From positions 1-11,428 of the forward strand of contig CAZILN010000011.1 of assembly GCA_964540005.1 (NCBI GenBank): DNA of 11,428 nucleotides. The letters are read 5' to 3'. Both the position numbers and the translations under genes were made by a program. The notes below the pieces were generated by a model. The model was given only the letters and a program-made list of their open reading frames with translations. It did not search any database and was not told where the DNA came from. This document shows positions 1-7,884 of this stretch, one piece after another. The stretch's first letter is position 1, and the number at the start of each line of letters is the position of its first letter. Source of the stretch: CAZILN01 sp964540005. Lineage in GTDB: Bacteria; Bacteroidota; Bacteroidia; Bacteroidales; SM23-62.

Positions 1-293
1 GGGATCCGGTGCTCCAGGCAGCTTTCTGCCACAGCATAGTGCATGGAGGCCGGAAGCATGCTTATAAGGATATCGGAATTAGAGATGAGCAGGTCCAGTT
101 GGGAAGCATCGAGTACATTCAGACTGATAGCCGCAGCATGAGGATGGTCTCCCGTTTTCTCTGCCGCCAGTTTCTGGTCAAGGTCTGCAACAGTGACCTT
201 CCAGTGGTTCTTTTCAGAATTGTCCAGCAAATATCTGATAAGGCTGGAAGATGATCTTCCGGCCCCCAGCACGAGGATCTTTTTAATCTTCAT
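1..293 (-). CDS. Saccharopine dehydrogenase-family oxidoreductase, N-terminal part (runs off left edge)
   Basis: The 97 codons visible begin M-K-I-K-K and continue directly into a Rossmann dinucleotide-binding turn, ILVLGAGRSSSSLIRYLL (residues 6-23). An acidic strand end, VTVADLD, follows at about residues 33-39, and a SxxDILISMLPASMH stretch at about 71-85. This layout is typical of the NADP-binding domain of saccharopine dehydrogenase/reductase proteins (LYS9-like). These are cytosolic enzymes that interconvert saccharopine with glutamate and 2-aminoadipate semialdehyde in lysine metabolism, but many family members have other or unknown substrates. No stop interrupts the frame before the window edge; the substrate-binding part lies outside. 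The ATG at 293 is preferred because family members usually start just before the glycine-rich turn. An in-frame ATG at 302 would add three residues (M-T-E). The gene overlaps the end of the upstream SusD-like gene by 11 nt in another frame, so it is probably co-transcribed and perhaps translationally coupled. The family call is fairly secure; the exact reaction is inferred. Confidence 0.85.
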   Translation of the reverse strand, partial: MKIKKILVLGAGRSSSSLIRYLLDNSEKNHWKVTVADLDQKLAAEKTGDHPHAAAISLNVLDASQLDLLISNSDILISMLPASMHYAVAESCLEHRI

Positions 294-1734
294 CTCCGTC
301 ATCCCACCAGACACCATTGTACACTGAAACATCCGGGACATTATCGGCATTGCCGCTGATCTCGTTCTGCGGATAGGGCAGCCTTCTTGGTGTTTCCCCC
401 CGTGTATTAGTCATTGAGGGGATGCCTGTCCTTCTCCATTCGGACCATGCTTCAATAGATCCATAAGGCCATAAGGATATGTATTTCTGGGTAATGATAT
501 GATCCAGTGTCAGATCATCCGCATTTGCCGGCAGGACATCCGGGTTGGACCTGTAGGCATCAATGGCTGCCTGGTTCACACCTGCCCTGACCAGGGCGGC
601 ATCCAGAGCTTCCCTGTATGCTGCCAATGCCTTCACTTTATCCGGAACAGATTTTCTCAGCTGGCATTCGGCTTCAATGAACTTCAGCTCATCATAGGTC
701 ATGATAGGCAGGGGAGCTACATCGTAGAGAATATTTGATGATATCCTGCTGTAGAAAAATCCTGTCGGGTCACTGGCACTTCCGTTTTGTGCGGGATTGT
801 ATGATCCCTGTAACTGTGTAAACCACAGTGGAATACGCGGATCATTAAGGTCGTTCATGATATTATAGATGGTCCTGCTTATTGCATGATGGTCCCTGAG
901 GGCCTGAACCCTGAACCAGGGATTCCGGTTTCTCTCGGAACCGGCATAATTATCAAAGATAAAACCTTCATCCCTTTCAAAACCCATGCTTGCCGCCTCC
1001 AGGGCATCGTCATAGCTTGAAGCCCCGTTCACATTTGAAAGCCTGTTGAGATGCCGGGCCTTCAGGGAATAGGCCAGCTTCGTCCATAAGTCAAGGTCCC
1101 CGCCGAATATAAAGTCCTCCGGTCCGGGAGAACCGGTTGATTCTTTCTGGAAATTAAGAATTGCCATATCCAGCATAGCCAGCATTTCCGTATAGATGAA
1201 TTCCTGGTTGTCGAACCTGGGTTTTCTGTTTTCCGAACCCTGCAGGGCCTCTGAATAGGGTATCCTTCCAAAGGCGTCGGTCATTACCAGCATGGTATAG
1301 GCAAACAGGACCTGGGCCACACCCACGCTGTGCCAGTTACCGGCTTCATTGCCCCCCTCGGATCCCTTATCAATTATGAGTTTCAGATCAGGCAGGATAC
1401 CCGGGTAGATGCTTATGCTCCACAGGTTCTCACTTAACTGTGAACTCAGGTTTGCCCGTTTGTCGGCAGATTCCATTGAACCGTTTACACCGGCTGTATG
1501 CTCGGCGAAAATTGAACTGTACCAGGCCAGGTCCGTACCGGATACCATGTAGGGAACACCGATGGTGACACTGGGGATCAGCAGGATGATGGGGACATCG
1601 GTTGGATTATTCGGATTTGTGTCTATCCGGTCCATCTCTTCTCTGCTGCATGAACCTGTCCCCAGGATAATGGCAAGGATGCTTATAAATGTTACTGCTT
1701 GTTTTTTCATATATGGTTTTATTTGGATATTCAT
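283..1734 (-). CDS. SusD/RagB-like nutrient-binding outer-membrane lipoprotein (second pair)
   Basis: This is a surface lipoprotein expected to form the lid over the SusC-like barrel encoded just upstream and to capture its ligand. A hydrophobic signal segment ends at ILGTGSC (Cys29, or Cys21 from the second start). The Cys is followed by SREEMD, an acidic stretch like Bacteroidota surface-export signals, and then by NTNPNNPTDV, the usual start of the mature SusD-like_2 type. Near the C-terminus the family pattern QKYISLWPYGSIEAWSEWRRTG (given with its key residues, RRTG at 434-437), RRLPYPQNE and a terminal VWWD are all present. The 483 aa are a normal length. The longest start, at 1734, overlaps the SusC stop in a TAATG junction. 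An in-frame ATG at 1710 (MKKQAVTF) gives a more typical signal peptide and a 23-nt gap, so either may be used. No substrate can be assigned from the sequence. Confidence 0.93.
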   Translation of the reverse strand: MNIQIKPYMKKQAVTFISILAIILGTGSCSREEMDRIDTNPNNPTDVPIILLIPSVTIGVPYMVSGTDLAWYSSIFAEHTAGVNGSMESADKRANLSSQLSENLWSISIYPGILPDLKLIIDKGSEGGNEAGNWHSVGVAQVLFAYTMLVMTDAFGRIPYSEALQGSENRKPRFDNQEFIYTEMLAMLDMAILNFQKESTGSPGPEDFIFGGDLDLWTKLAYSLKARHLNRLSNVNGASSYDDALEAASMGFERDEGFIFDNYAGSERNRNPWFRVQALRDHHAISRTIYNIMNDLNDPRIPLWFTQLQGSYNPAQNGSASDPTGFFYSRISSNILYDVAPLPIMTYDELKFIEAECQLRKSVPDKVKALAAYREALDAALVRAGVNQAAIDAYRSNPDVLPANADDLTLDHIITQKYISLWPYGSIEAWSEWRRTGIPSMTNTRGETPRRLPYPQNEISGNADNVPDVSVYNGVWWDDGDED

Positions 1735-4700
1735 TAGAAGCTTAACCTCAGACCGCCCCCGATGGATTTTGCATTGGGTAATGAGACATATTCGAATCCG
1801 CCCATCCCGTTTCCTTCCGCCGTGCTCACTTCCGGGTCAAAATTGGGATAATCGGTTCTTAACCATAGGTTGCGGCCGTTCAGGTATACTGACAGCGAAT
1901 TAATAAAACGGTTTTCAAACCATGCATCCGGAAGGTCATAGGTCAGAACAATCTCACGCAAGCGAATAAAAGAAGTTTCGAACATGGCCGACTCGGCTAT
2001 TTCCCAGAGGTAAACATCCCAGTATTCCTCGTTTTTTTTGATTTCGATATCATTTTTTTCTCCCTTGCTTACAAGAACATCTTTTCCTGTTTCCAAATCA
2101 GTTTCGAGGTGCCCTTTCACAGCGGGAAGAATTACCGGTATATCCCTGTTTTCTGTTTCTTTTGCCGCGCCATAGGCCCTGAGAAGCTGGTTTAGTCCGC
2201 CCTGCATATAACCCCCTTCCTTGATGTCAAACTGGAAGCTGAATGATATTCTTTTATATACGATTGAATTAATAATGCTGGATTCCCAGTCAGGATTGAC
2301 CTTCCCGAGTATGTCTTCTTTCCCCACCAGGGGCATTCCCCAGGCGGGATTAAGCTCCAGTGTTACAGTATCCAGGTACTGCTGGTCATCAACAACAATA
2401 TTTCCCTCATCATCTCTCAGGTAGGTAGATCCGAAAATAACCGGATAGGGATTACCTGCATAGGCAAATGTTCCTATATCCGGGAAATTGCTGTAACCGA
2501 CCTGTATTCTTTCCACCCCTTCGGCCAGTTCGATAACCTGGTTATTATATTTGGTAAAATTGATTGTAACATCCCAGTTAAAGGCATCCCTGATGACCGG
2601 TTTCAGGTTCAGGATAACTTCATGTCCCCGTGACCTAAGTTTCCCCGCATTACGGTATTCGGTTAAGAATCCTGTAGAGCTTGCTATCGGTACATGAAAT
2701 ATCTGGTTGGAGGCATTTGTATTGTAAAATGAATAATCAATCCCCAGCCTGCTGTCGGCAAAGCGCAGGTCAATTCCGGCTTCCAGGGTCCTGGAATTCA
2801 TGGGTTCCAGATCGGTACTTATCTGTGTAGCGCTCTGGGTGAATCCGCTATAGCCGTTGTAGGGGAATTCCCAGCTGAGTTTTGTATCAAGAAATCCGTT
2901 TGCATAACGGGCCGGAAGAAATACATTATCCTGTACATAAAGGCCCCCTGCCTGTCCCACCTGGGCAAAGGATAACCTGACTTTCCCGAAAGGCAATGCT
3001 TTATTGTCCTGAAGGGCTGGCAGCTGTGTGAAGATAAATCCAAGGTCTATGGAGGGGTAAAAGAAACTGCGGTTCCCGGCCGGCATGTTTGAAACATAGT
3101 CGTTTCTCCCGGTGGTTGTCATAAACAGGGTTGATTTGTAGTTCAGGGTCAGAGAATAAAATAAGCCGATGATCCGCTGCCTGCTTATACCCTGGAAGTT
3201 GTAATTAACTGTTTGTTCAGAGGTATTGGAAATATCGTTAAATCCACCGATGGTGATCCCGGTTCCGGTAATCCAGTTCATATTATCACCAAAATCATAG
3301 ATCTCATTACCCAGTAACAGGTTGAAATCCAGATCGTCAGAGAATCTCTTAGAAATGTTTATGTTAAAGTTGGAGTTCAGCTCCTTGTTCTGGTAGGTAT
3401 AGTCATCTATTTTTCCGCCGGCTGGTTCATCAGGAGCAGGTACCCCGTCCTCAATTTCAACATATATATACGGATAGGACCTGCCGGTACCGGAGCCCAG
3501 GGATATTATCTCCTTACCGGTTGTGGTGTATTGATCAATACCCAGCCGGTAGGTAATGTTTAACCAGTCAAGGGGGCTGTAGGAAGCGTTTATGTTCCCG
3601 AACATCCTGTCTGTTGTTTCGTAAAATTTATTGTGCTTCAGCGACCAGTAGGGATTGTCCATTCTTTGCCTGTAATGTCTTTGAATATAAGGGTTCCCCG
3701 GCTCCTCAAACGGCAGGTTTGTCAGGTCGTATGTCCGGGGGGCAGAATATACGGTAAACAGGGGATTGGCTAAATTATTACCACCGGGTACTTTGTCAAT
3801 CCCGACAGTAGCAAAATTTGATGCAACCCCGACCGTCCACTTTTCGCCCGGCTTGAATGAACCATTAAACTTTGCAGTATTCCTTTTCATCCCGGTCTCG
3901 GGGATGATCCCCTGCTGGTCGGTCCGGCCAAATCCCAGGCTGTAGCTGCCAAGCTCACCCGATGATGATATATCTATGGAGTTGGCAAATGTATGGCCCC
4001 TCTGGAAGAAGTCTTCCTGGTTATTGTATATCCCGGGTTCGGTTAAGGATCCGTCAGCATTGGGTATCTGCGGTTCGTACGGCTCAAGATTCTTGATCAG
4101 GGGGCCCCAGGAATATCCTGAATACAGATCCAGTGCTGAATCGTTGCCCTGTGCATACTTATCCTGCAGGTCAGGCAGCCTGGAAATTTTTTCCATGGAA
4201 ATACTGCTGTTGAATGATACAAGTGTATTTTTCCCGGCTTCTCGTGCAGCTTCTCCACTTTTAGTAGTGATGACTATCACTCCGTTGGAGGCTCTTAAAC
4301 CGTAGAGCGCAGAGGCCGTAGCCCCTTTAAGTACATTTATAGACTCGATATCATCGGGATTGAGGTCGAGGATACGGTTACTTGGATTGGTTCCTGAACT
4401 CGCCTCTTCGGGGTGTGCCTTACCACTGGCAATAGGGACTCCATCAACAACATACAGAGGCTGGTTGTTACCGGTCAGTGATGTACTGCCACGAATCGTA
4501 ACATAAGATGTTGCACCGGGCATACCACTTGATTGCTTTACATTTACGCCCGCAACTTTTCCCTGTAAAGCCTTGGAAACGTCCATCTGCTTGGCTTTGG
4601 AAATGTCATCTCCCGTAACTTGCTGGACTGCATACCCCAGTGCCTTGGCTTCCTTACGTATGCCCATAGCAGTTACAACTACCTCCTCAATGCCAAGGAT

Positions 4701-4994
4701 ATCAGGGTCCATAACGATATCGATCACTGTTCTCCCGTCAATTGCTATTACCTGCGGTTTCATACCCACGAAACTGAAATTCAGGGTAGTCGCCCCTTCG
4801 GGTACATTGATGGTATATTCCCCGTCGAGGTTGGTTATAACCCCGGTTGTGGTACCGGCTATAACAATGGCAACACCGGGCAGCCCAAGACCGTCCTCAG
4901 AAGAGGTGACCGTACCCACGACCTGGGTCTGGGCGCTGATCCACATGCTCGCGGTCATTAACGTGATCAGGATTAGGAAAATAATCTTTCTCAT
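1734..4994 (-). CDS. SusC/RagA-like TonB-dependent outer-membrane transporter (second pair)
   Basis: This 1086-aa outer-membrane barrel should import a ligand delivered by its SusD partner, using energy from TonB. A signal peptide covers residues 1-21 (cleavage after ISA). A carboxypeptidase-regulatory-like domain spans about 24-97 (VVGTVTSSEDG, TTGVITNLDGEYTINVP, LNFSFVGM). The probable TonB box EEVVVTAMG is at 103-111. The plug covers about 116-247 and includes ALQGKVAGV, TIRGSTSLTGNNQPLYVVDG and the SusC signature LKGATASALYGLRASNG. The chain ends in RLSF with a terminal Phe, as expected for BAM recognition. There is no STN domain before the regulatory-like domain, so it does not look like a FecA-type signalling transducer. 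The signature has Leu233 where the family usually has Ser (YGSRA); the codon is TTA, one base from the Ser codon TCA. It shares domain layout with the transporter at 7885-11100, but the barrels differ strongly, so this is not a recent duplication. The SusD gene follows at once. Confidence 0.96.
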   Translation of the reverse strand: MRKIIFLILITLMTASMWISAQTQVVGTVTSSEDGLGLPGVAIVIAGTTTGVITNLDGEYTINVPEGATTLNFSFVGMKPQVIAIDGRTVIDIVMDPDILGIEEVVVTAMGIRKEAKALGYAVQQVTGDDISKAKQMDVSKALQGKVAGVNVKQSSGMPGATSYVTIRGSTSLTGNNQPLYVVDGVPIASGKAHPEEASSGTNPSNRILDLNPDDIESINVLKGATASALYGLRASNGVIVITTKSGEAAREAGKNTLVSFNSSISMEKISRLPDLQDKYAQGNDSALDLYSGYSWGPLIKNLEPYEPQIPNADGSLTEPGIYNNQEDFFQRGHTFANSIDISSSGELGSYSLGFGRTDQQGIIPETGMKRNTAKFNGSFKPGEKWTVGVASNFATVGIDKVPGGNNLANPLFTVYSAPRTYDLTNLPFEEPGNPYIQRHYRQRMDNPYWSLKHNKFYETTDRMFGNINASYSPLDWLNITYRLGIDQYTTTGKEIISLGSGTGRSYPYIYVEIEDGVPAPDEPAGGKIDDYTYQNKELNSNFNINISKRFSDDLDFNLLLGNEIYDFGDNMNWITGTGITIGGFNDISNTSEQTVNYNFQGISRQRIIGLFYSLTLNYKSTLFMTTTGRNDYVSNMPAGNRSFFYPSIDLGFIFTQLPALQDNKALPFGKVRLSFAQVGQAGGLYVQDNVFLPARYANGFLDTKLSWEFPYNGYSGFTQSATQISTDLEPMNSRTLEAGIDLRFADSRLGIDYSFYNTNASNQIFHVPIASSTGFLTEYRNAGKLRSRGHEVILNLKPVIRDAFNWDVTINFTKYNNQVIELAEGVERIQVGYSNFPDIGTFAYAGNPYPVIFGSTYLRDDEGNIVVDDQQYLDTVTLELNPAWGMPLVGKEDILGKVNPDWESSIINSIVYKRISFSFQFDIKEGGYMQGGLNQLLRAYGAAKETENRDIPVILPAVKGHLETDLETGKDVLVSKGEKNDIEIKKNEEYWDVYLWEIAESAMFETSFIRLREIVLTYDLPDAWFENRFINSLSVYLNGRNLWLRTDYPNFDPEVSTAEGNGMGGFEYVSLPNAKSIGGGLRLSF

Positions 4995-5113
4995 AAGCCT
5001 AAAGTTAGTACGATTTCTACAATACCTAAAGAGCCTAGAAGATATAATTATTTTCTCATATTTTAAAATAACATTAGGTGGATATAATTACAGGATGTGA
5101 AGATTTTAGGATT
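4995..5113 (-). promoter_or_regulatory. AT-rich intergenic region presumed to hold the promoter of the second SusCD operon
   Basis: This 119-nt gap lies between the terminator of operon 1 and the start of the second SusC gene, so the promoter of operon 2 should be here. It is strongly AT-rich and carries no convincing reading frame. The 10-mer gatataatta occurs twice in direct orientation (5041-5050 and 5081-5090), 40 bp apart. On the minus strand there is no exact match to the Bacteroidota -7 element TAnnTTTG. The closest is TAACTTTA, about 5 nt before the start codon, with a weak TTTA 19 nt further upstream. The role of the region is inferred from position, not from a clear motif. Confidence 0.4.
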
Positions 5114-5143
5114 AAAAAAGGGACACAGTTAATTCTGTGCCCC
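5114..5143 (-). terminator. Intrinsic terminator closing operon 1
   Basis: Read on the minus strand, GGGGCACAG (5143-5135) pairs with CTGTGTCCC (5128-5120) across a 6-nt AATTAA loop. The result is a 9-bp stem with a single G-U wobble, followed directly by six T residues (5119-5114). It lies 74 nt past the stop of the 318-aa lipoprotein gene and before the second SusC gene, so it separates the two SusCD operons. On the plus strand the wobble becomes an A-C mismatch and a run of Ts is missing on the right, so it acts in the minus direction. Confidence 0.88.
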
Positions 5144-5217
5144 TGAACAGTAGGAAACATCCGGCAATGGATATATGGCCTCCTACAAGATTTATATTAT
5201 TATACTTCCCGGACTTA

Positions 5218-6174
5218 TTACTTCACATTTGCTCCAATGGTCAGAGTTCCACCACCGAAACTGCCTGCAGCCACCCTGTAAGCGGGAACAGTGATCTCCA
5301 GTTGCTGTAAACAGGTGTTCACAACGCCGGTCCCCGACAACCAGGAATCTCCGTATCCATAGAAATCTCCTGTAAACCATGTCTGCGTTGGAATTACACA
5401 GGTCAGGTTTTTCATGATAATTTCAATCTTAAAGGGAGTATTCTGTACACCGTCTGACAGACCACTTTCAAGAATCAGACCCACTCCATCACCCGAATAG
5501 TCCGGATCAACACTCAGGACAACCGAATAATACCCGGGCCACCATGTATCGACACACATCAGGGTCCCGGTATAATCATCGACGTTAAAAGCACAGGGAA
5601 CCGGTATGTTGATGTCCGGGTTGAGAGGACCTTTGAGAGCAGTCATTGCATCTACAACTCCCGTACTAACCATCCTTACCCTCTGAAGATCTCCTATCCT
5701 GTCATAGGTTTTAAATACATCACCATTTTCCAGGTGAATAACAGTAAAAAAGTGAAATACATCCCCTTCCTTTATCTCTGCACTGGAACTCAGTTCAGGT
5801 ATTGCTGAAATAATTTCAGCCATGGTCACCGAACCACTGTGGGGAACCGAGGTAATGTTATCATCTATTACATATTGTCTTGCATAATCACCGATCGGAT
5901 ACTCAGCGTCGTCCACATCTGTATAGACCACAACCAGTTGGATCTTCTCGTATGCGGGCTCCCACAATACATCTACCGTATAATCCAGGTTAAAAACATC
6001 CGGATTGGTAACATCAACCAGTTCATCCGATGTACTCTCAAAAGTGACAAACGCCATCGCTCCGTCTCTCATACCTTCATCTGGCAGAGGGCCGTTCTCA
6101 TCCCTTTCACAGGATACCGCAAGTATCATCAGGACTGCTGCAAGAATGAATAATATTCTATTTATATGTTTCAT
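5218..6174 (-). CDS. Unassigned SusCD-associated surface lipoprotein
   Basis: I do not recognise a named family for this 318-aa protein. A lipoprotein signal peptide ends at MILAVSC (Cys22). The following residues ERDENGPLPDE are acidic, consistent with export to the cell surface. Residues of about 40-165 look like a beta-rich Ig/FN3-like domain (LDYTVDVLWEPAYEKIQLVV, then VFHFFTVIHLENGDVFKTYD). The C-terminal half (about 190-318) is glycine-, aromatic- and beta-rich and has four Cys (194, 207, 259, 288), which could form two disulfides outside the cytoplasm. It starts 30 nt after the SusD-like gene and is the last gene before the terminator. By position it resembles SusE/SusF-like or other accessory ligand-binding lipoproteins that assist SusCD, but that role is inferred. 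No catalytic motif is visible. The start is supported by the short basic n-region MKHINR directly before the hydrophobic core. Confidence 0.85.
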   Translation of the reverse strand: MKHINRILFILAAVLMILAVSCERDENGPLPDEGMRDGAMAFVTFESTSDELVDVTNPDVFNLDYTVDVLWEPAYEKIQLVVVYTDVDDAEYPIGDYARQYVIDDNITSVPHSGSVTMAEIISAIPELSSSAEIKEGDVFHFFTVIHLENGDVFKTYDRIGDLQRVRMVSTGVVDAMTALKGPLNPDINIPVPCAFNVDDYTGTLMCVDTWWPGYYSVVLSVDPDYSGDGVGLILESGLSDGVQNTPFKIEIIMKNLTCVIPTQTWFTGDFYGYGDSWLSGTGVVNTCLQQLEITVPAYRVAAGSFGGGTLTIGANVK

Positions 6175-6204
6175 CTTTATGTAAGTTTAAATGATTTAAT
6201 TTGA

Positions 6205-7875
6205 TTAATCCACATCCCAGAATACTCTGTAGGTTGCAGGTATTTTCTGATCCGCCGGGGCATTAGAGTTCAGAGAGAGCTCATCGGCGCTCCATGGCCA
6301 TGACAGTGCATAGGTCCGCCCACTGGTTACGGCAACAGGGCCGGTACCATCGGGTCCGCCATCGGCAGCCATGGTAAGGGGATCAAACATTATCGGATAA
6401 CCGGTCCGCCGGTAATCATTATATGATTCGATGCCCGATCCAAATGCAGCGATCCATTTCTGGGTCATAATATGTTCCAGCTTCCTGTTAGAATTTCCTG
6501 CATCAAAATCTGCCAGCACGTTTTCAACATAAGTAATATCACTTCCTGAACCTGAAAGATCCGGCACAGCAGCAGGATTAAGAGCTGCTACACTGCTGAT
6601 CTCGTCAACCTGTTCAAAGGCTGCATACATTCCAGCTTCAAGGAGGTCCCTTACCGGGGTCGGATCGGACGAAGCACCCACCTGTGCAAGTTCAGCCCTG
6701 GTCATCAGGACATCGACATAGGTTATCATTTTATAGGGTGCTGCACCGGTACCATCATCCTTACCCAGGGGTCCGCTTTTATCCAGGTTGGCATCGTCAA
6801 ATGCTCCTCCACAGGGATAAAGTCCCATCATAGCAAAAGTGTTCCTTCCGCCATGGTCCCGGTCAGGACCGGTTGAACCGAAATAGATGCTTACAAAATT
6901 GCCCTGCCTGTATTCAGGCGAGTTCTCCGGTTCCTCATCATCATCAAGCTGTGTGGCAATATAATAAGGTATCCTCGGGTCCGGATTAGCCTGGTAAATA
7001 TTATCATTTTGTCCCATCAGCAGTTCATAGAACCACGGACTGATATAATTACTTATCTGGGCACCACTGTACTCACTGGTAAATGCTGGATTCCTGTTAT
7101 CAGGTGCTTCAGTGGCACCAAAAGGTATCCACATGTCTTCACCCGGACCGATAAGGTTTGCTCCGTCACCGGCGATGAGTGCATCCACTTCAGTTTTATC
7201 ATACAGGCTTGTAAGTCTTACATTGTTATAAAGCTTGAGTTTGATGGAATTGGCAGCCCTGATCCAGGTGTCAACGTCTCCGTTATAGATCAGGTCATCG
7301 TCCCCCGGTGTAAGAAGATTCTCGGAACTTTCATTTTCCAGATCGGCCAATCCCTCGTCCAGCAATACAAACAGATCAGTATATATAGCCAGGTCGTCAT
7401 CAAATGTTGCATTATAAACCCCCTCCATATTGGCTTCGGTATAAGGCATATCACCCCAGACATCAACCATCTGTCCAACGACATAGGCTTTCAGGATTTT
7501 ACCGATCCCGGCATAGATAAGGTTATCGGATTCTTCCCCGTTCTTGATCAGCATATCCAGAGAAGGCAAAACAGTAGTATAGAGGTCTGACCAATAAGTT
7601 GTCATGGTATAATGTCCACCGGTAACACCGTACTGGTCGAAAGCTTCACGAGTAGTTAACTGGTGAACGTAGGTGGCAGCGACATAACCAAGGCGGCTGT
7701 AACCGATGCCAAAGTCATCCCCAATATCAAAATATACGCCCGGTAGGATCTGATCCAACCCGATTTCTGATGGATTATTGGGGTCCACATTTATATCCAG
7801 CCATTCGTCACAGGCGGACAGTGAAATGATTATGGAACTTAATATTAATATCGCTCTTTTCATTTTTTTCATCAT
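6205..7875 (-). CDS. SusD/RagB-like nutrient-binding outer-membrane lipoprotein (first pair)
   Basis: This 556-aa surface lipoprotein is the predicted ligand-capturing lid for the SusC-like barrel encoded 9 nt upstream. The signal peptide ends in a good lipobox, SLSAC (Cys22). The acidic DEWLD and then INVDPNNPSEI follow, the usual mature start of SusD-like_2 proteins. The N-terminal helical repeat region includes LPSLDMLIK and KILKAYVVGQMVDVWGDMPY, the latter a conserved SusD stretch. Near the C-terminus are IMTQKWIAAFGSGIE, YNDYRRTGYP (RRTG at 489-492) and a terminal VFWDVD. Its length is slightly above that of the other SusD here, and it is rich in Asp and Glu. Met1, Met2 and Met5 are all possible starts, since the sequence begins M-M-K-K-M-K-R; each keeps the signal peptide. 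It is likely co-transcribed with the SusC gene before it and the lipoprotein gene after it. The substrate is unknown. Confidence 0.95.
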   Translation of the reverse strand: MMKKMKRAILILSSIIISLSACDEWLDINVDPNNPSEIGLDQILPGVYFDIGDDFGIGYSRLGYVAATYVHQLTTREAFDQYGVTGGHYTMTTYWSDLYTTVLPSLDMLIKNGEESDNLIYAGIGKILKAYVVGQMVDVWGDMPYTEANMEGVYNATFDDDLAIYTDLFVLLDEGLADLENESSENLLTPGDDDLIYNGDVDTWIRAANSIKLKLYNNVRLTSLYDKTEVDALIAGDGANLIGPGEDMWIPFGATEAPDNRNPAFTSEYSGAQISNYISPWFYELLMGQNDNIYQANPDPRIPYYIATQLDDDEEPENSPEYRQGNFVSIYFGSTGPDRDHGGRNTFAMMGLYPCGGAFDDANLDKSGPLGKDDGTGAAPYKMITYVDVLMTRAELAQVGASSDPTPVRDLLEAGMYAAFEQVDEISSVAALNPAAVPDLSGSGSDITYVENVLADFDAGNSNRKLEHIMTQKWIAAFGSGIESYNDYRRTGYPIMFDPLTMAADGGPDGTGPVAVTSGRTYALSWPWSADELSLNSNAPADQKIPATYRVFWDVD

Positions 7876-7884
7876 TTTTGGAAT

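Noticed and set aside
9..254. A plus-strand open frame of 81 codons at the left edge
   Set aside because: The opposite strand encodes a clear Rossmann-fold oxidoreductase N-terminus here, so this frame is its shadow.
4999..5031. TTTA-19 nt-TAACTTTA on the minus strand, resembling the Bacteroidota -33/-7 promoter (TTTG, TAnnTTTG)
   Set aside because: Both elements lack the conserved G, and the transcript would start almost at the ATG of the SusC gene. The match is too weak to annotate as a promoter.
4573..5100. A plus-strand open frame of 175 codons opposite the start of the second SusC gene
   Set aside because: It lies mainly antisense to the well-supported SusC coding sequence and has low-complexity Ser/Thr/Pro/Val composition typical of a shadow frame. 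It has no recognisable domain.
7009..7590. A plus-strand open frame of 193 codons inside the first SusD gene
   Set aside because: It is antisense to a strong SusD-like gene, with no domain, signal peptide or neighbouring gene to support it.
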